In this document: positions 35,286 to 46,779 of the stretch, in pieces
How the letters are laid out: every line of letters begins with the position of its first letter
Numbering within the stretch: the first letter of the stretch is position 1
DNA from: Micrasema longulum
Lineage: Eukaryota; Arthropoda; Insecta; Trichoptera; Brachycentridae
Length of the DNA: 64,000 nt
Assembly: GCA_022494885.1 (NCBI GenBank)
Contig: JAGVSM010005044.1
Span: forward strand, 1-64,000
Reading direction: 5' to 3'
The notes under the pieces: model-generated
Seen by the model: the letters and a program-made list of their open reading frames with translations, nothing else
Databases searched by the model: none
Told to the model about the DNA's origin: nothing
Program-made: the position numbers and the translations under genes

Positions 35286-35754
35286 TTATAAATTGCAAAA
35301 TCTTGGGTTTGCCATACAGTGGCTCCAATTCGTGATTCAACCGTCTCCTCCACACTCCGTTTTGGTTGACAGCACCAAATAGCTTCCTTAATATTTTTCT
35401 TTTAATTACTAATACCACCGACCATGCCTACTTGCGTACTTGATTTTATTGTGATATTTATGTTAAAGAGTCGTATCCGATAATTCACCGACTCACGGAC
35501 GTAATTTGAATCTGTACTGGCAAAACTCTGATATTGCCGATAATCTGTTTCTCTTTGGCACTAATCACTTCACTATGATTATCGAATGCATTCAACGAAT
35601 AACGACGTAACCAACATTTAGTCAAAATATTTTTATTAATAAATGCAAAAGTAATACTATTCGCGGTCTTATAGTTTGTCTGTGTCCAGGTGGATGAAGA
35701 ATACGTGGTTACGCGTGAATGTCTTTTTTTATTTATTTATTTACAATTTTAAAA

Positions 35755-36025
35755 AACCCGTTAGGGTTACATGATAAATGTAATATTGTCAAGTCATTTT
35801 ATATCTCGTCTAGTCTAGTTAGTTCAGTCATCATGTGCTTTTTCAGATTGATTTTAAATTGGTCTCCAGTAAAAGTTTTCAAGAAGTAAGGTAGGTCGTT
35901 GTAATGTTTAAGTCCATTATGTAGTATTTTTGACTGTCCTGTGTTTGTCTTTGCTTTTTCAATATGATAGTGTTGTTAATATTATGTCGTCGTCTTGTAT
36001 GTTTTCCAGTGTTATTTTGTGCACA
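35755..36025 (-). pseudogene. LINE 3' fragment, interrupted (3' part)
   Basis: Reads KTNTGQSKILHNGLKHYNDL then PYFLKTFTGDQFKINLKKHM and MTELTRLDEI, stop near 35810, the C-terminal NGL..YN.LP block of Jockey/CR1-type LINEs. The matching 5' part lies beyond the inserted LINE at 37030-37185. Same family as 48010-48420. Confidence 0.72.
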
Positions 36026-36029
36026 ATTT

Positions 36030-37028
36030 TTTTTTATTATTCGCGGATGACTTGAAACTATTTTTGAGGGTTAAAACTTTGGATGATTTTCGTTCTCTCC
36101 AAACGGATATATTAAACGTATCTGAATGGGGAAGACGAAATAAATTATTGTTCAATATTTCAAAATGCTCAGTTATGTCTTTCACCAGGGCCCACAAAAC
36201 GCTATTCTTCCGCTATAGAATGAATGACCAGAATCTTTTGCGGATTGCGAAGGTTAAAGATCTAGGCATCACTTTTGTGAGTTCCCTGACATTTCATGAT
36301 CAGATCGAAACAGTTTGTAGTAGTTCATTGAAGATGTTAGGATTCGTCTTGCGTACTGCTAGGGTTTTTGGTAGTACACGAGTACTGAGAATTCTTTATA
36401 ACTCGTTGGTGCGAAGTAGACTCGAGAGTGGCTCGATGATTTGGGGACCGTGTGAGTTGAAGTACTCTCTTATGGTGGAGAGGGTTCAGAAGAAATTTCT
36501 TCGGTTTCTCTACATGAGGGAGTGCGGATATTATCCATGGCTTTATTCCACTGAGTTTCTCCAGGGTATGCTTGGTTACAGCAGTTTGAAGACTAGAAGG
36601 AATGTGTATTTAACAACGCACTTCTTTCGATTGTTGCGCGGTATTATTGACAACCCTGAAATTATGCGGAGCATTAGCTTTTATGTTCCTGATAATTACC
36701 TTAGACAGCGTCAACATAGACTGTTTCACATTCCAATATACAGGACCAACCTGCCAATGGTTATGCCTGTTGGAAGGGCTATCTCTATGTTGAACAATAT
36801 CACTTTGGACATTGACATTTTTCACGTCTCTGAGGGAGTTTTTCGTTACAAGATTCTCTTACTTTTTTAACATATTATTCTTTGGATATTATGTATACTA
36901 ATGTGTTTTTTTTACATATACCTAATTTTACCTAATTATTTATATATGTATGAATTAAGATATTTTATTTTGTAATGTACATATATATGAATAAATAAAT
37001 AAATGATTAAATGAAATGATTAAATGAT
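36030..37028 (+). pseudogene. Jockey-like LINE, reverse transcriptase C-terminal half plus 3' UTR
   Basis: The longest open coding stretch in the window (to a stop at 36868-36870, about 280 codons). It starts at the catalytic box FADDLKLFLRVKTLDDFRSL, continues through RRNKLLFNISKCSVMSF, FRYRMN, LGITFVSSLTFHDQIETVCS, LYNSLVRSRLESGSMIWGPC and VQKKFLRFLYMRECGYYPWL to LFHIPIYRTN. The N-terminal half of RT, endonuclease and ORF1 are absent, so this is a 5'-truncated copy. The upstream 13 codons (MYVFQCYFVHN...) belong to the flanking repeat. The 3' UTR ends in aaatgatt units at 37000-37028. Being intact over 280 codons, it is the youngest-looking LINE here. It interrupts the minus-strand LINE at 35755-37185. 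Confidence 0.85.
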
Positions 37029-37029
37029 T

Positions 37030-37185
37030 AAGGTCTCAATTTTAGTCAAGTAGTTTATGTCAAACTGGTGTGCTTTTTTGTACAGTTCAGTCGTAGAGGT
37101 CAGGTAGGGTAGGTTGTATGTTAGTTTAAGAATTTTATTTTGTTGTCTTTGTATTCTTGTTATGTCTGTCTTGTTACCAGTTCAT
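37030..37185 (-). pseudogene. LINE 3' fragment, interrupted (5' part)
   Basis: Open on minus: TDITRIQRQQNKILKLTYNL then PYLTSTTELYKKAHQFDINY and LTKIET, the segment just before the block seen at 35755-36025. Together they are one LINE split by the insertion at 36030-37028. Confidence 0.72.
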
Positions 37186-37810
37186 TTTTACCTGCCATTT
37201 ATATGTTTTGGTTGTCAGTTTTTCCTTGAGAAGTAGGAACCTGAGCAGCCTGGCAGTACCTACGGCATTGCAACAATTCACAAATTCCATATTTAAAAAA
37301 AAACTGACATCCGTATTTTTTCTTCAAACAAATTATGTCTTGTGTGATCCGCATGAAAAATTAGCAACAAATAAGATTTGTACCGCTATCTTGCTATAGA
37401 AAGTTACCACTTAAGTGCCAGCCGTATTATCATCACCGCATCCAATATCTAAAAAGACTGATACACAAAGCAGAATAAAAAAAAAACCTTACATCCGCAT
37501 CATTCCCGCATTATTATCTGGTGGAGCAACGCACTTTAGCACAGGTGAGTTGATTTCTATTGCATATTAAGTGGCAGAAAACGTCCTCAGTAACGAGTGT
37601 GTAGGCTGACCTTGTTGGACCATCTTGGATCAGTTCAGCGCTCTCTAAGCTATCGAGGAATTAACTTTTGCACTTCTCTCTCGCGTCACCAATACGGTTA
37701 TATGTGTGAAATTGAATCAATATCTTGGACGAGTCTTTTCGACTCGATACTCTGAGGTAAAATCATAATCATATAAAAAAATCCTGAAAATGTCAAATTT
37801 AGTGGGGATA

Positions 37811-37960
37811 GTCGGCCTTGTTGCGTAGTGGTTGGCGAATTCATATACCACGCTTGTGAGGCTCCGGATTCTATTCCAGGCAGTGTCGACGTGAAATATT
37901 AATTTAAAAGGTGATTTTCCATTGCAATATTTCACCACCTTCCATATAATTTGCCAAGCT
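37811..37960 (+). repeat. tRNA-derived SINE
   Basis: Head gccttgttgcgtagtggttg, gcgaattcatataccacgct, B box diverged (ggctccggattctattcc), then gtgaaatatt and tgcaatatttcaccacc. Confidence 0.6.
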
Positions 37961-38074
37961 CTCAGTGAAAGGGGTGATTATAGCAGTAGAGTCAAATCCA
38001 ATTATGATTGCGGTTTGTTAAATTTAGCTTGAGTCCTAAAACAATGGAATATTGCAGTTTAAAATTTTTCTAAA

Positions 38075-38172
38075 TTATTTTTTTTTATGTTCACTCTGCC
38101 AAAAAACAAACTCAGGATCTCAGTAATGGTAGACGAACACGGCAACCACTTTTCAACGAGGCGTTTATCCAG
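38075..38172 (-). repeat. tRNA-derived SINE head
   Basis: Inverse reads GCCTCGTTGAAAAGTGGTTG, CCGTGTTCGTCTACCATTAC and GAGATCCTGAGTTTG; matches the head of the copies at 21800 and 37811, diverged. Confidence 0.55.
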
Positions 38173-38221
38173 GTGGATAAAGAACACAGTTCAATTTTAA
38201 ATTTAATAGAATTGGTCGGAT

Positions 38222-38345
38222 CGGGTTGTGGTCTCGTGGCTAGTATTGCAGACTCACGGATCAGAGATCCGAGGTTCGAACCCCACTCTACCCTAAATCA
38301 ATAACCATTTTCTAATTTAGAGTTTGACAACCTCGAAAAGTAATT
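38222..38345 (+). repeat. tRNA-derived SINE, subfamily 2
   Basis: ggtctcgtggctagtattgc, agatccgaggttcgaacccc and actctaccctaaatcaataa, then ttctaatttagagtttgaca. Same subfamily as 47563-47700 and 60055-60180. It sits in the leader region of the gypsy-type LTR element. Confidence 0.68.
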
Positions 38346-38446
38346 TAAACTAAAATATATAAAATTAAATAATAAAATATAAAAATTAGAATTTACAAAA
38401 AATTTATTGATGCCGAGAGTGAGAGATGGTTGGTTTTTGTGTCGGG

Positions 38447-38457
38447 CGCCAGTTATT
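38447..38457 (-). promoter_or_regulatory. tRNA-Lys-type primer binding site
   Basis: The minus strand reads TGGCGCCCGACA, near-complementary to the 3' end of tRNA-Lys as used by gypsy-type and other LTR elements. It abuts the LTR end ACGAATAAC(T). Confidence 0.6.
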
Positions 38458-39436
38458 CGTAAAGAAAAACAATTGGATTAGCTTGCATTTAGTATAATTA
38501 TGTCAATGTGGAGGGGTAAAAGAGGAATTTCAGAATAAAAATAAGTTGACAAATTTATATGTATTTAAAATAAATTATAAACAATATCTAACCTAACTTA
38601 GAGTTAGCCTTCACCTACTTAAACAATAAACTTAAAATTAACCTTACGCCCTGATGCGGCGTGCGGTGTGGTGACGCGAAGGCGGCGTGGGTCCTTGGCG
38701 TGCAGCGTGGGTACAGGACGCGATGTGGGCGGCGGCGTGGTGCATCGTAGAGGGAATAGCATCTGGCTGCGGCGACAGGGGTTGCTGAGGCGGCGGCGTC
38801 CAGCTGCGGTGAGGTGTGCCGCGAGGACGGCTCGTCATGAGCGGCGGCGTGGCTTCCTGTCCCATGGCGGGGCATGAGGAATGACGTCGGGTGCGTGGAG
38901 GGACGCACGACGTGGGCGGCTCGTCATGAGCGCAGCGGCGTGGGCGCGTGGGCGCGTGGGCTGCGTCGCCGTGGTGCGGCGACGTAAGCGCGTGGGTTTC
39001 ATCGTAGGCGGCAGCGTTGGGGCTAGTTAGCCAGCGCGGTGGCTTCTCTCCTGGGCTGCTGACTGGGCCACGGGATGGCAAGGCACCCGCTTACGACCCT
39101 CGAAGACAACTGACGCAGGAGAAGAGAGTCCGGAGAGACAGTTCGGCGAAGAGAGTTCGGCTAGCGGATCCGCAGAAGAGAGAGAGTCCTCGGGAAGCGG
39201 GTCCGGAGGAGAGAGAGAGTCCGGGAAGCGGGTGTCACAGTTTTTCTCATCTTTTAGACGTCCCCCCTTCCCGGGTTGGTCTCGTCGCTCTGATTGGCGG
39301 GCGCCCGCTTCAGTTGGGGCGGTCTTCCTTTCTCGCCAAATTCCTTCTTTATCGTGGCCAACTTACATTCTTAATATCTAACTTATTCTAGTAAACTTAA
39401 AAATAAATTTAACCTAGTCTTATAATTAACTTATAT
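38458..39436 (-). mobile_element. Gypsy-type LTR with a GC-rich core
   Basis: Minus strand: proposed LTR begins AGTTAATTATAAGACTAGG at 39436 and ends GTTTTTCTTTACGAATAACT, next to the primer site. AGT...ACT ends and a tRNA-Lys primer site are typical of gypsy-type elements. The flanks are AT-rich like the genome, but 38640-39330 is strongly GC-rich, full of GGCG/GCGTGGGC words, with a purine-rich run gaagagagagagagtcc at 39170-39230. No gag or pol follows; only about 110 bp of leader before a SINE. The start is my best guess because no second LTR is present. Confidence 0.55.
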
Positions 39437-39439
39437 TAA

Positions 39440-41315
39440 CAATCGGAATAATCGGCGAGCGTGCACGAGAAGATGTATGAAGGTAGAGGAAGCGAAGTCT
39501 ATATGCCGAGATAGAGTGACGTGGCGTTCCATCCTCTCTGCCTACTCTTACTGAGAAACGGCGTGATGGTTGCCGTTATATTTTTCAAAAAATTTGGAAT
39601 ATATAAAGATGGTGCTGATGTAAATAAAGTGATTTGGATGTCATGGATTTTAAAATATAAATATTATTTTTAACTTATTATTACTCGCGTTTTTAAAAGT
39701 GTCCTGAGCTTCACAAATATTGACATGTGGCCGGTTCATGGAGATACCTTCTCGGTAAGAACAATAGGCTCTCGATTGCCTGAGCGGCCGAATATTTATT
39801 ACTCAGCTCCAACGACCCTTGCGAAAGGCGCGATTCGGGTCCTTGTTGCTGACTAATAAATCGAACGGTATTTTTTTAAAGAGAGACGCGTTTACAATAA
39901 TTATTTTTATTAAAAAAATGATAGAATTGATGGATTTGGCACAGCGGTACTTTCGGTCTATATCATGTTATTTACAACTTGTTAAAAATTACCTCGAAAA
40001 AAAAAAAAGTGGAAATCAGAATAATGTAAATTTTTTTTTTTTTTTAAAGTATCAGGACCCTGGAGACGTATTTCCGACTGGGTAAAAATCTTGAATAAAG
40101 AAGTCAAGATAAGTCCGCCTTGTTAGTTTGGTGAATGTATTATTTTTTGTAAGTTGCAACGTTTTGACCGCAAGCTATGTATTACATTGGTTGCCGCATA
40201 GGCACATACTTTATGTAGTGAACAGTAAAAGTGTTAACTGTAGTATTGATAGTCACAGATACGATTGAAGCTAAATACAAGACATTATATTACGGTCACC
40301 GTATTCGTAATATGTCTAGTCAAGTTCTGCTCTATTTAATATAAACTGTATAATGTGGGTGGAATGTGTCTTTTAAGCAAATAATTGATCGATTTGCATA
40401 CTTATCGATTATTGTTTTTTAACGTAGTTACTATTTTTTATGTAATGGGCATTTGCAATACTGGACACATCAAACTGCAGATCACAAGCCACTAATAACA
40501 AAGTTTTATTTTTTTAATAATAAAAAATTATATAAATTATCGTAACAACAGGAAACAGTTTTCCACAACAGTGTATTCTTAACATATAGAATATTGCAGA
40601 CCTCATCTTGAATATTGCAATGCTATATATCTGTTTATAAATGAAATATTAAGAGAATCGAGTGTTAAAAAAAATCTGAAACAAGTAGAATACAAGTTTT
40701 ATTTGCATTTTTCAAATTTTATAGCTTCTTTAAAATTTTATAACCTTGATTCATTAAGGCTGTAGTCTGGTAAAACGAACGCAAAATTAGGAAATTATAC
40801 GATTTTGCCATTTTAAAACGAATGTTTTTTTTTAATCGCGCAATAATAAAAAAACATAAATTGGATAAAAACAATATTTTTAAGGTGTTTCTGTTAAAAA
40901 TTTTCTTGTTTTATGTTACTAAAATATAATTACTTTTACACCGGCAGATTACGCCATTTCAAATTAAGACTTAACTTAGGTTTCTGGGATCTGAATAAAG
41001 ACTAAGTATTGAACAAAAAAAAATTGTAATAATTTTAAGATAATAAGTTGAACATGATTGCGATCGAAACCAAGTTTTTTTGATTTTGAAAAGAAATACA
41101 AGCATTTTAAATCACATACATTTTTGAGACATTGTCTTTTATTTCTACTTAAAATTATGCCTTCGGTAAAACTTTTAAAAAAAATATCGAAATACCTCAG
41201 TTGAAACCCTTTTTTATAGAATGCTATTCTCTTTTTTAAAAAAATAAAAAATAAATCTGGTTGTACTATTCAATTTAAAACAATATCTTATTGACTTTTT
41301 TATGACTTTCACTCC
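39440..41315. other. No gene recognised
   Basis: 39440-39870 is less AT-rich, with tgtcctgagcttcacaaa and ccgaatatttattactcagc, and may be a decayed retroelement related to the LTR to its left. 39870-41315 is plain AT-rich sequence. Confidence 0.4.
40485..40512 (+). repeat. Fragment of the 195-bp hairpin MITE end
   Basis: cactaataacaaagt is identical to the right end of 17920-18114. Confidence 0.45.
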
Positions 41316-41319
41316 TGCC

Positions 41320-41455
41320 CTAATCGTTTTCGGCTGTCGTCTGCTTGGAAGACCTCCAAAGAGAAGAAAGGACAGCTGAAACTCAGCGTCACAAGAATCA
41401 CCCTCTAGCCGATAACAGACCAATCGATCTAAGCAAAGAAGAAGAACAAGAATTA
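41320..41455 (+). pseudogene. LINE C-terminal scrap
   Basis: Reads LLGRPPKRRKDS, stop, NSASQESPSSR, stop, QTNRSKQRRR, resembling the GRPPKRW.D ... DRSKWRKR ending of LINEs. Ends in gaagaagaacaag. Confidence 0.45.
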
Positions 41456-42439
41456 GTTTCTGATAAATAAATACACATTCTGTAATACGGTAGAATCTAC
41501 ATACTTGCATAAATATATTATGTGTTCCTATTTTTCATTGCAGACATTGCTTCGTGTCCTAACATTGAAAATTCCTAGCTTATTGGAGCGGAACTAATAA
41601 AAAACATCACTTGTAGATTTTGACATTGGCACTAAGTTGAAAGTTGCTTAACATTTGATGACTTTTGACATAAAACACAGAAAAAACCACTACACTTTTA
41701 ATAAACTTTTAATTTTGGACCTTGAATGCGTTGAGTACAATATTATATTTCCTAATACCTGAAATCGATAATAATTTTAAGGTTAATATTACACATACAT
41801 TCAACCTTTTGTGCATTTCGAACTACAATTATAACTTGCTGTATTAAAAGAAGTTTAATGAGGAACTTCAGCCCGACGGAAATTGGATACAATAAATGTT
41901 TTCTTGCGCGCGGTAAAAATTGGAGCATTAAATTGTACCGCAAAGTTTCCTGAAAATGTACTGAAAAGAAATAATAAATATTTTAATGAAAACGAGCTGC
42001 TTTGAACGACGTCACCAATTCATATAAATCAACCGATGATAACAGAGTTATGGAAGATTTCCGGTTTGCTCGCCGCAATAGACCAATGTGCAGAAGCGAT
42101 CTAAATAAATTGGAAGAGAATCTCTGACGTCACACGCGGAGTTATTTCAGAAATACACAACTTTGAAAAATCATATCGCTGATAATAAGTTATATAAAAA
42201 TTGAAGAAAGAATTTTTTTTTTTAATAGTCTTTAATATATATTTGTTTATACAAATAAAAAAAAAACACTCAAATTACTTATTAGAAATGTTATTTTAAA
42301 ACTTGGTTCTGTTAACCAAACATTTGCTCGTTAATTCGATTAATTAAATTTTTCCAAGTGTTGCCTGGAAAATTAAATTAATCATTGATTTTTTTAAATA
42401 TTTTTTTTATTATTTAAGAAAAACAACAGTTGTTATTTA

Positions 42440-42900
42440 TGAATTATTATTTTTTTTATTTATTAATTACATTATACATACATTTGTTAAGGACAGAGAC
42501 ACAGTTTATTGCGACACAATCAGGAACGACCCATGTCTGTGAACTTGCTCCGACTCGCTAGAAAATCCGTGTTGAGTCGGGGCACTTGTAATGCATTCAT
42601 AACCATACATACATATTTATATTATGTTTTATACATACATATACATATATATATTAAGTTTATACTTTATACATTATTACATTTTACATTTATAAATACA
42701 TAAAAAGAGTACATACATCTAGTTAAAGTTTTTTACAAAATAAAATGAGAGTACATGTTACACAGTAAAGAGAAAAAATAATATAATATTTATAACATGA
42801 GAAAAAAAGAGCATGAAGGGATGAGGAAATAGATTGGAGGAGGGGAGAATAGAGATTTTTATAATATAGTTGACCGTCTCAAAATTTAAATCTGATAATA
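42440..42900 (-). repeat. LINE 3' region, decayed
   Basis: Inverse of ttatttattaattacattat tail; coding-like SRSKFTDMGRS on minus around 42520-42570. A purine-rich block (42805-42850) and ttaaatctga near 42890 match those at 440-545 downstream of the LINE at 198-1005. Confidence 0.4.
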
Positions 42901-42904
42901 ACAT

Positions 42905-44450
42905 GAACATAATTAAAGGATCATCAACTTATTACACACCGACAAATGTTTCATTTTACAGTGATCGATTAACATTGATTGAAATATAATAATTGACATA
43001 AATTACTAAGATTATATTTATTTGTGACCACAGCGAATTTCTGACTGATAGACTGACAGTATTTGTTTATGAAATATTATTTGTTGTAATATTTTAAAAA
43101 AATGCGTTGTATTTTCATTACTCTTTAAATATTTACATTTACATTTGAAAACTACAGCTATACGAATAAAAACAACAAAAATGAATATGCTATTCATACA
43201 TATTCCATGTCCACTCCCTAGTTGGAGCAAAGATGGTCCACAAGTCGTGTCGAGACTTCTGCTTTGATAGCCAATTTCTGCGCATCCTTCCGCGTCAAGT
43301 TCGCGTTCCTTTCTTCAAATATGAATAAGGAAGTTCAGTGATTTTTTTCAAATATATTTTTATTTGTTAATAGACTATCAAACTAAGCCAATTTTTTTAT
43401 TTATTGTATTCTAATCGCTATGACTATTTCAAAATTTTGTTATTTTGAAATTGCTTCTGCTCGTGACGTCAGTAAATTGTAATAACATTTAAAAGTAGAG
43501 TCCCGTAGCTGTCAAAATATATATTTTTAAAATTAAATGGCTTCCAGGAACCGGAAATCTATCACAACTCATGTCAACACTCTAATTGATTGGTTGATTC
43601 GTAATAATTTGTGACGGTGCGGCGTTCAAAGTAGTTGATTTTTACTAACCGATTGCAACACAAAGTCGGCGAATCACCGGCCAAGGTCAATTTGTCACTG
43701 ACGGCGATTCGCCGGTTTGTCTTTGAAGTGATTTTTTTTACACTAAAACTGAATGACAATAACTTTATTCATAAAAATAACATAAATAAGTAGATTTTAG
43801 TTACTGATTTCATATTAAAATGTAATAATCACAATCAATCAAATATTCATTCAGTCTTAATTTTATTTTTATAAGAAACGTGTCTCAATTAAATAGTGTG
43901 TTGTATGAACAAATAATTTCATCTTTATTAGTGGTGCAATGGGTTAAAACCATTTTTATAATTTTTTTACACATTTTTGAGAAACTTTGCCTTACAGTTA
44001 AATGCCCTTATTTTTACCGCGTGTAAAAAAACACTGAATTTCCCGTGGCGCTGAAGTTCCTAATTTGTAAATGTGTCCTCGGCGCGAGTGAAGACACATT
44101 ATTTTTTTAATAAATAATACTGAATTAAATAAATAAATAACACCATGGGTCACCGGGGATCAGTTTTCCTTTTATTTTTGTTTTTGTCAAAGATCAAGCA
44201 GATTTATTAATCTTTAACTGCAGCTTCAACAACCGCGATATAAATTTAATTGAACTCTGCTGCTTATATTTCACTTTCAGTTTGGCAAATTATATAAAAG
44301 GCTTATGTCGGCTATTGTCATTCTTCCGCATGGCCAAATTTCAATTACATAAACAGTGGTAAAAACTGTATATACACCTTAGAGTAATAACCTAATAGAG
44401 TTGCCCATATGAAGGAAAACCGTTCTTTGATTATTAATCACAAGGGTAGC
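42905..44450. other. No gene recognised
   Basis: AT-rich apart from the inverted repeat at 43655-43732. Confidence 0.4.
43655..43732. repeat. Imperfect GC-rich inverted repeat
   Basis: gtcggcgaatcaccggcc and ggcgattcgccggtttgtc can pair around a loop of about 20 bp. Purpose unknown; AT-rich surroundings make it stand out. Confidence 0.4.
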
Positions 44451-44454
44451 TTTA

Positions 44455-44552
44455 GATTACAGCGATACAACGGGCCACGATTGGTGTACTAATGCAGTGC
44501 CTTATGCACCATTATGTGCGGAAATCGAATAATGATGATGATGATGATATAA
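44455..44552 (+). repeat. SINE 3' end with ATG-repeat tail
   Basis: ttggtgtactaatgcagtgc, cttatgcaccattatgtgcg and gaaatcg are followed by aatgatgatgatgatgat. Shows that the SINE tail is an ATG microsatellite. Confidence 0.75.
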
Positions 44553-44945
44553 ATTATATGGACAACACCACTTCCCCTGGTGGGGAAGGACTGTACAAAA
44601 ATATAAGTTTACAGTACATTTTATCTTCCAACCTTCATTAATAATAAATGATGCATTTTCACGTATGTTAAGATAATATGATTATGTAGAAAGTAATGAA
44701 AATATTGATATCTTATATAATTATTGGAGAAATTTAACTGAATTTACTGTCAAATAGTTGGTAAAATTTTTGTAACCTGTTAGTAGAATTCAGTGTATTG
44801 AGTTTCATAATAATTATATAATTAAATTAAACTCGTCCATTTAAATAAATAATTATTAACATTGTTTCGCTTATTTGTGCGTGTTGTGGTCACATAGAAC
44901 AGTATATAAACATAACAAATTGGAATTATTATACAAATGTCGTTT

Positions 44946-45400
44946 ATGTAGGGTTCATAACCCATGATTAATGACACACACACGAGCTGAATAATTTCAC
45001 CTGAAATTAAAGTGCGACGACCGATGAAGCAAGTCGGCGTTTTCTATATAATCCAATACAACATATTATGCAACTTTAACAATATTGCACATAAAAACGA
45101 CAGTGTTGACCTGCAGTACAATTATATTGTTTCTACCATGGAGATAAGAAGAACAAAGATACGTGGCCTATAAAGAGAGCACGGGACCAGTCAACGTTCA
45201 GTTAGACAGCCCAGTAAAGTTCAGTCAGTCAATCGCTCAGTTCCAGCATGTAGTTCAAGAGCAGTCTCTTCAACCCATCATCGCAGTAACACTCGCGCAA
45301 CACAATTCACCGTAATAAATATATATATATATAAAACAACAACCTCGCGTCGTCTGTCAATCTTTAACTGGGGTAGGTGCTCCACCAACCCTCAACAACC
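44946..45400 (+). mobile_element. Solo LTR, family A
   Basis: Starts TGTAGGGTTCATAACCCATG. Contains a TATA-like cctataaagagagcacgg (about 45168), a cagt-rich stretch after it (gttcagtcagtcaatcgctc), an AATAAATATATA polyadenylation-type site, and ends taactggggtaggtgctcca, ccctcaaca. The copy at 53481-54475 shares the same order. No internal region on either side. Exact right end (45397-45402) uncertain. Confidence 0.72.
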
Positions 45401-45404
45401 TTAT

Positions 45405-45468
45405 CTTACATATGTATTTTTTATTGTTTGTGAATCATGATAAATAAAATTAAAATAAAATACGAGGA
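45405..45468 (+). repeat. LINE 3' tail
   Basis: tttattgtttgtgaatcatg then ataaataaaattaaaataaa, matching 58078-58115. Confidence 0.45.
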
Positions 45469-45769
45469 GACATTGGGCTCAACAATGTTTGAGTATGTCC
45501 AAGCACTTGCAGACTGTTTTTTTTTTGTAGTTGCAAATTATTTGTACCTTGCTTTTGTTATGTGCAAGGTTTTATCGAATATATTTATCTTTAGATTATA
45601 TTCCGTTGACTTTAACATTTTTCACCGTAGACTACAATAATAAAAATAAAGCAGAATCAGAATAAACAAAATAACTCTAGAAATATTACATTAACAAATA
45701 ATAAAAATAAAAAAAATCGTAAAAGTTGGACACAAAAAACAAAAGGAGCTAGATACTACCATTAAATAA

Positions 45770-46102
45770 CTTAGCCTGGTTGATCGTCCCTGTAATGAAT
45801 CGAACAGTCTCTCTTCGTGTATCATTACAATTCAGGAGCTCAGCTAGGTTACTAGTCGCAACAATCCGAGTGTTTACTTTGCATTCAAGCTCCCACATCG
45901 GCCTATCAAACATTGGACATTATATAAGAAGATGTTCTACAGTCTGCTCAGTGATGCCATCACGTGCACAGCAAGTATCGTCTCGCAGCCCAAAGCGATG
46001 CAGATATTCCCTCATGCATCCATGTCCCGAGAGAGCCTGAGTTAATTCATATGTAGGGGTTTCATGCTTCCAAAATGTTTTGGCCTCGTCTGTGCTTCTC
46101 AA
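45770..46102 (-). pseudogene. LINE C-terminus (RNase H/zinc-type end of an R1/I/Jockey-like element)
   Basis: Minus: LTQALSGHGCMREYLHRFGL, RDDTCCARDGITEQTVEHLL, stop, then CPMFDRPMWELECKVNTRIV. The pattern GHG.....HRFG ... C..C...E..EH.L..CP is the usual end of these LINEs. One in-frame stop near 45921. Confidence 0.78.
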
Positions 46103-46182
46103 AAGTTGCTTGATCCACTTATTGGAAGTTTTTTCTTCATAAAATTACCTCCACTCATTTAATTTATCTTTTGAAAGGGACC

Positions 46183-46312
46183 ACCTTGCAGACTGGTTGG
46201 ATTTCCTCCCTAGGGAGTTATTCATATTTAAATTTATTTCAACAGAGAGGGAAAACATTTTTGAGAAGGGAATATGACAGATCATAAGCCCTGTAAATGC
46301 CTAGACTTCTTA
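46183..46312. repeat. FB1 copy with collapsed hairpin
   Basis: The left arm reads to gagaagggaatatg and then switches directly to the inverse arm cagatcataagccctgtaaa and tgcctagacttct. The palindrome centre is lost, as expected from deletion across a hairpin. Confidence 0.72.
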
Positions 46313-46775
46313 CAAAATAAAGCCTTTAGAATCATTTTGAAAAAAAACAGATATACGAGGGTAAAGTCGATGGTAAATGAAATGAAATTATTAACATATA
46401 AACAAAGAATATTTTACAATACAATGATATTTGTTCATAAAATTATAAACTCTAATAAAAAACAGAATTTTGGAAAAATTGATCGGAACCAGCATGAACA
46501 CGATCACAATACTAGAGAAAAGAACAAAATTAGACTTCCATTTAGGAAAAAGGCAAAGTCACAAAATTCAATTTTATTTAAAGCAATTAAAAAGTATTAC
46601 GAAATGGAAAAAAATATTTATGAAGAAAAAAACATATCAAAATTTAAAATAATGGTCAAGACATATGTGATAAACAATTTATAAATTAAATATATTTTCA
46701 ATGTTATTATTAGAACACACATAACAATATGTATGATATGTGTGCCCTACTTTAAGATTTAAATAAAATAAAATA
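46313..46775 (+). pseudogene. LINE C-terminus plus 3' UTR
   Basis: Reads LQNKAFRIILKKNRYTRVKS, MVNEMKLLTYKQRIFYNTMI, FVHKIINSN, then HDHNTREKNKIRLPF and KKYYEMEKN, stop at 46684: the standard Jockey/CR1-type C-terminal block (...QR...VHK...NTR.......). The 3' UTR ends atgtgtgccctactttaaga and tttaaataaaataaaata. Open for 124 codons, so fairly young. The ATG at 46274 belongs to FB1. Confidence 0.8.
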
Positions 46776-46779
46776 TACT

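Noticed and set aside
38644..39081. 145-residue open frame on minus, with overlapping open frames on both strands
   Set aside because: The GC-rich island has few stops in any frame. The protein is Pro/His/Ala/Arg-rich with no motif, so it is a composition effect.
39017..39391. 124-residue open frame on plus in the same island
   Set aside because: Same reason; it crosses the purine-rich tandem run and leaves the island without a motif.
46274..46684. 136-residue open frame as one gene
   Set aside because: The ATG and first dozen codons lie in FB1; only the LINE part from about 46313 is meaningful.
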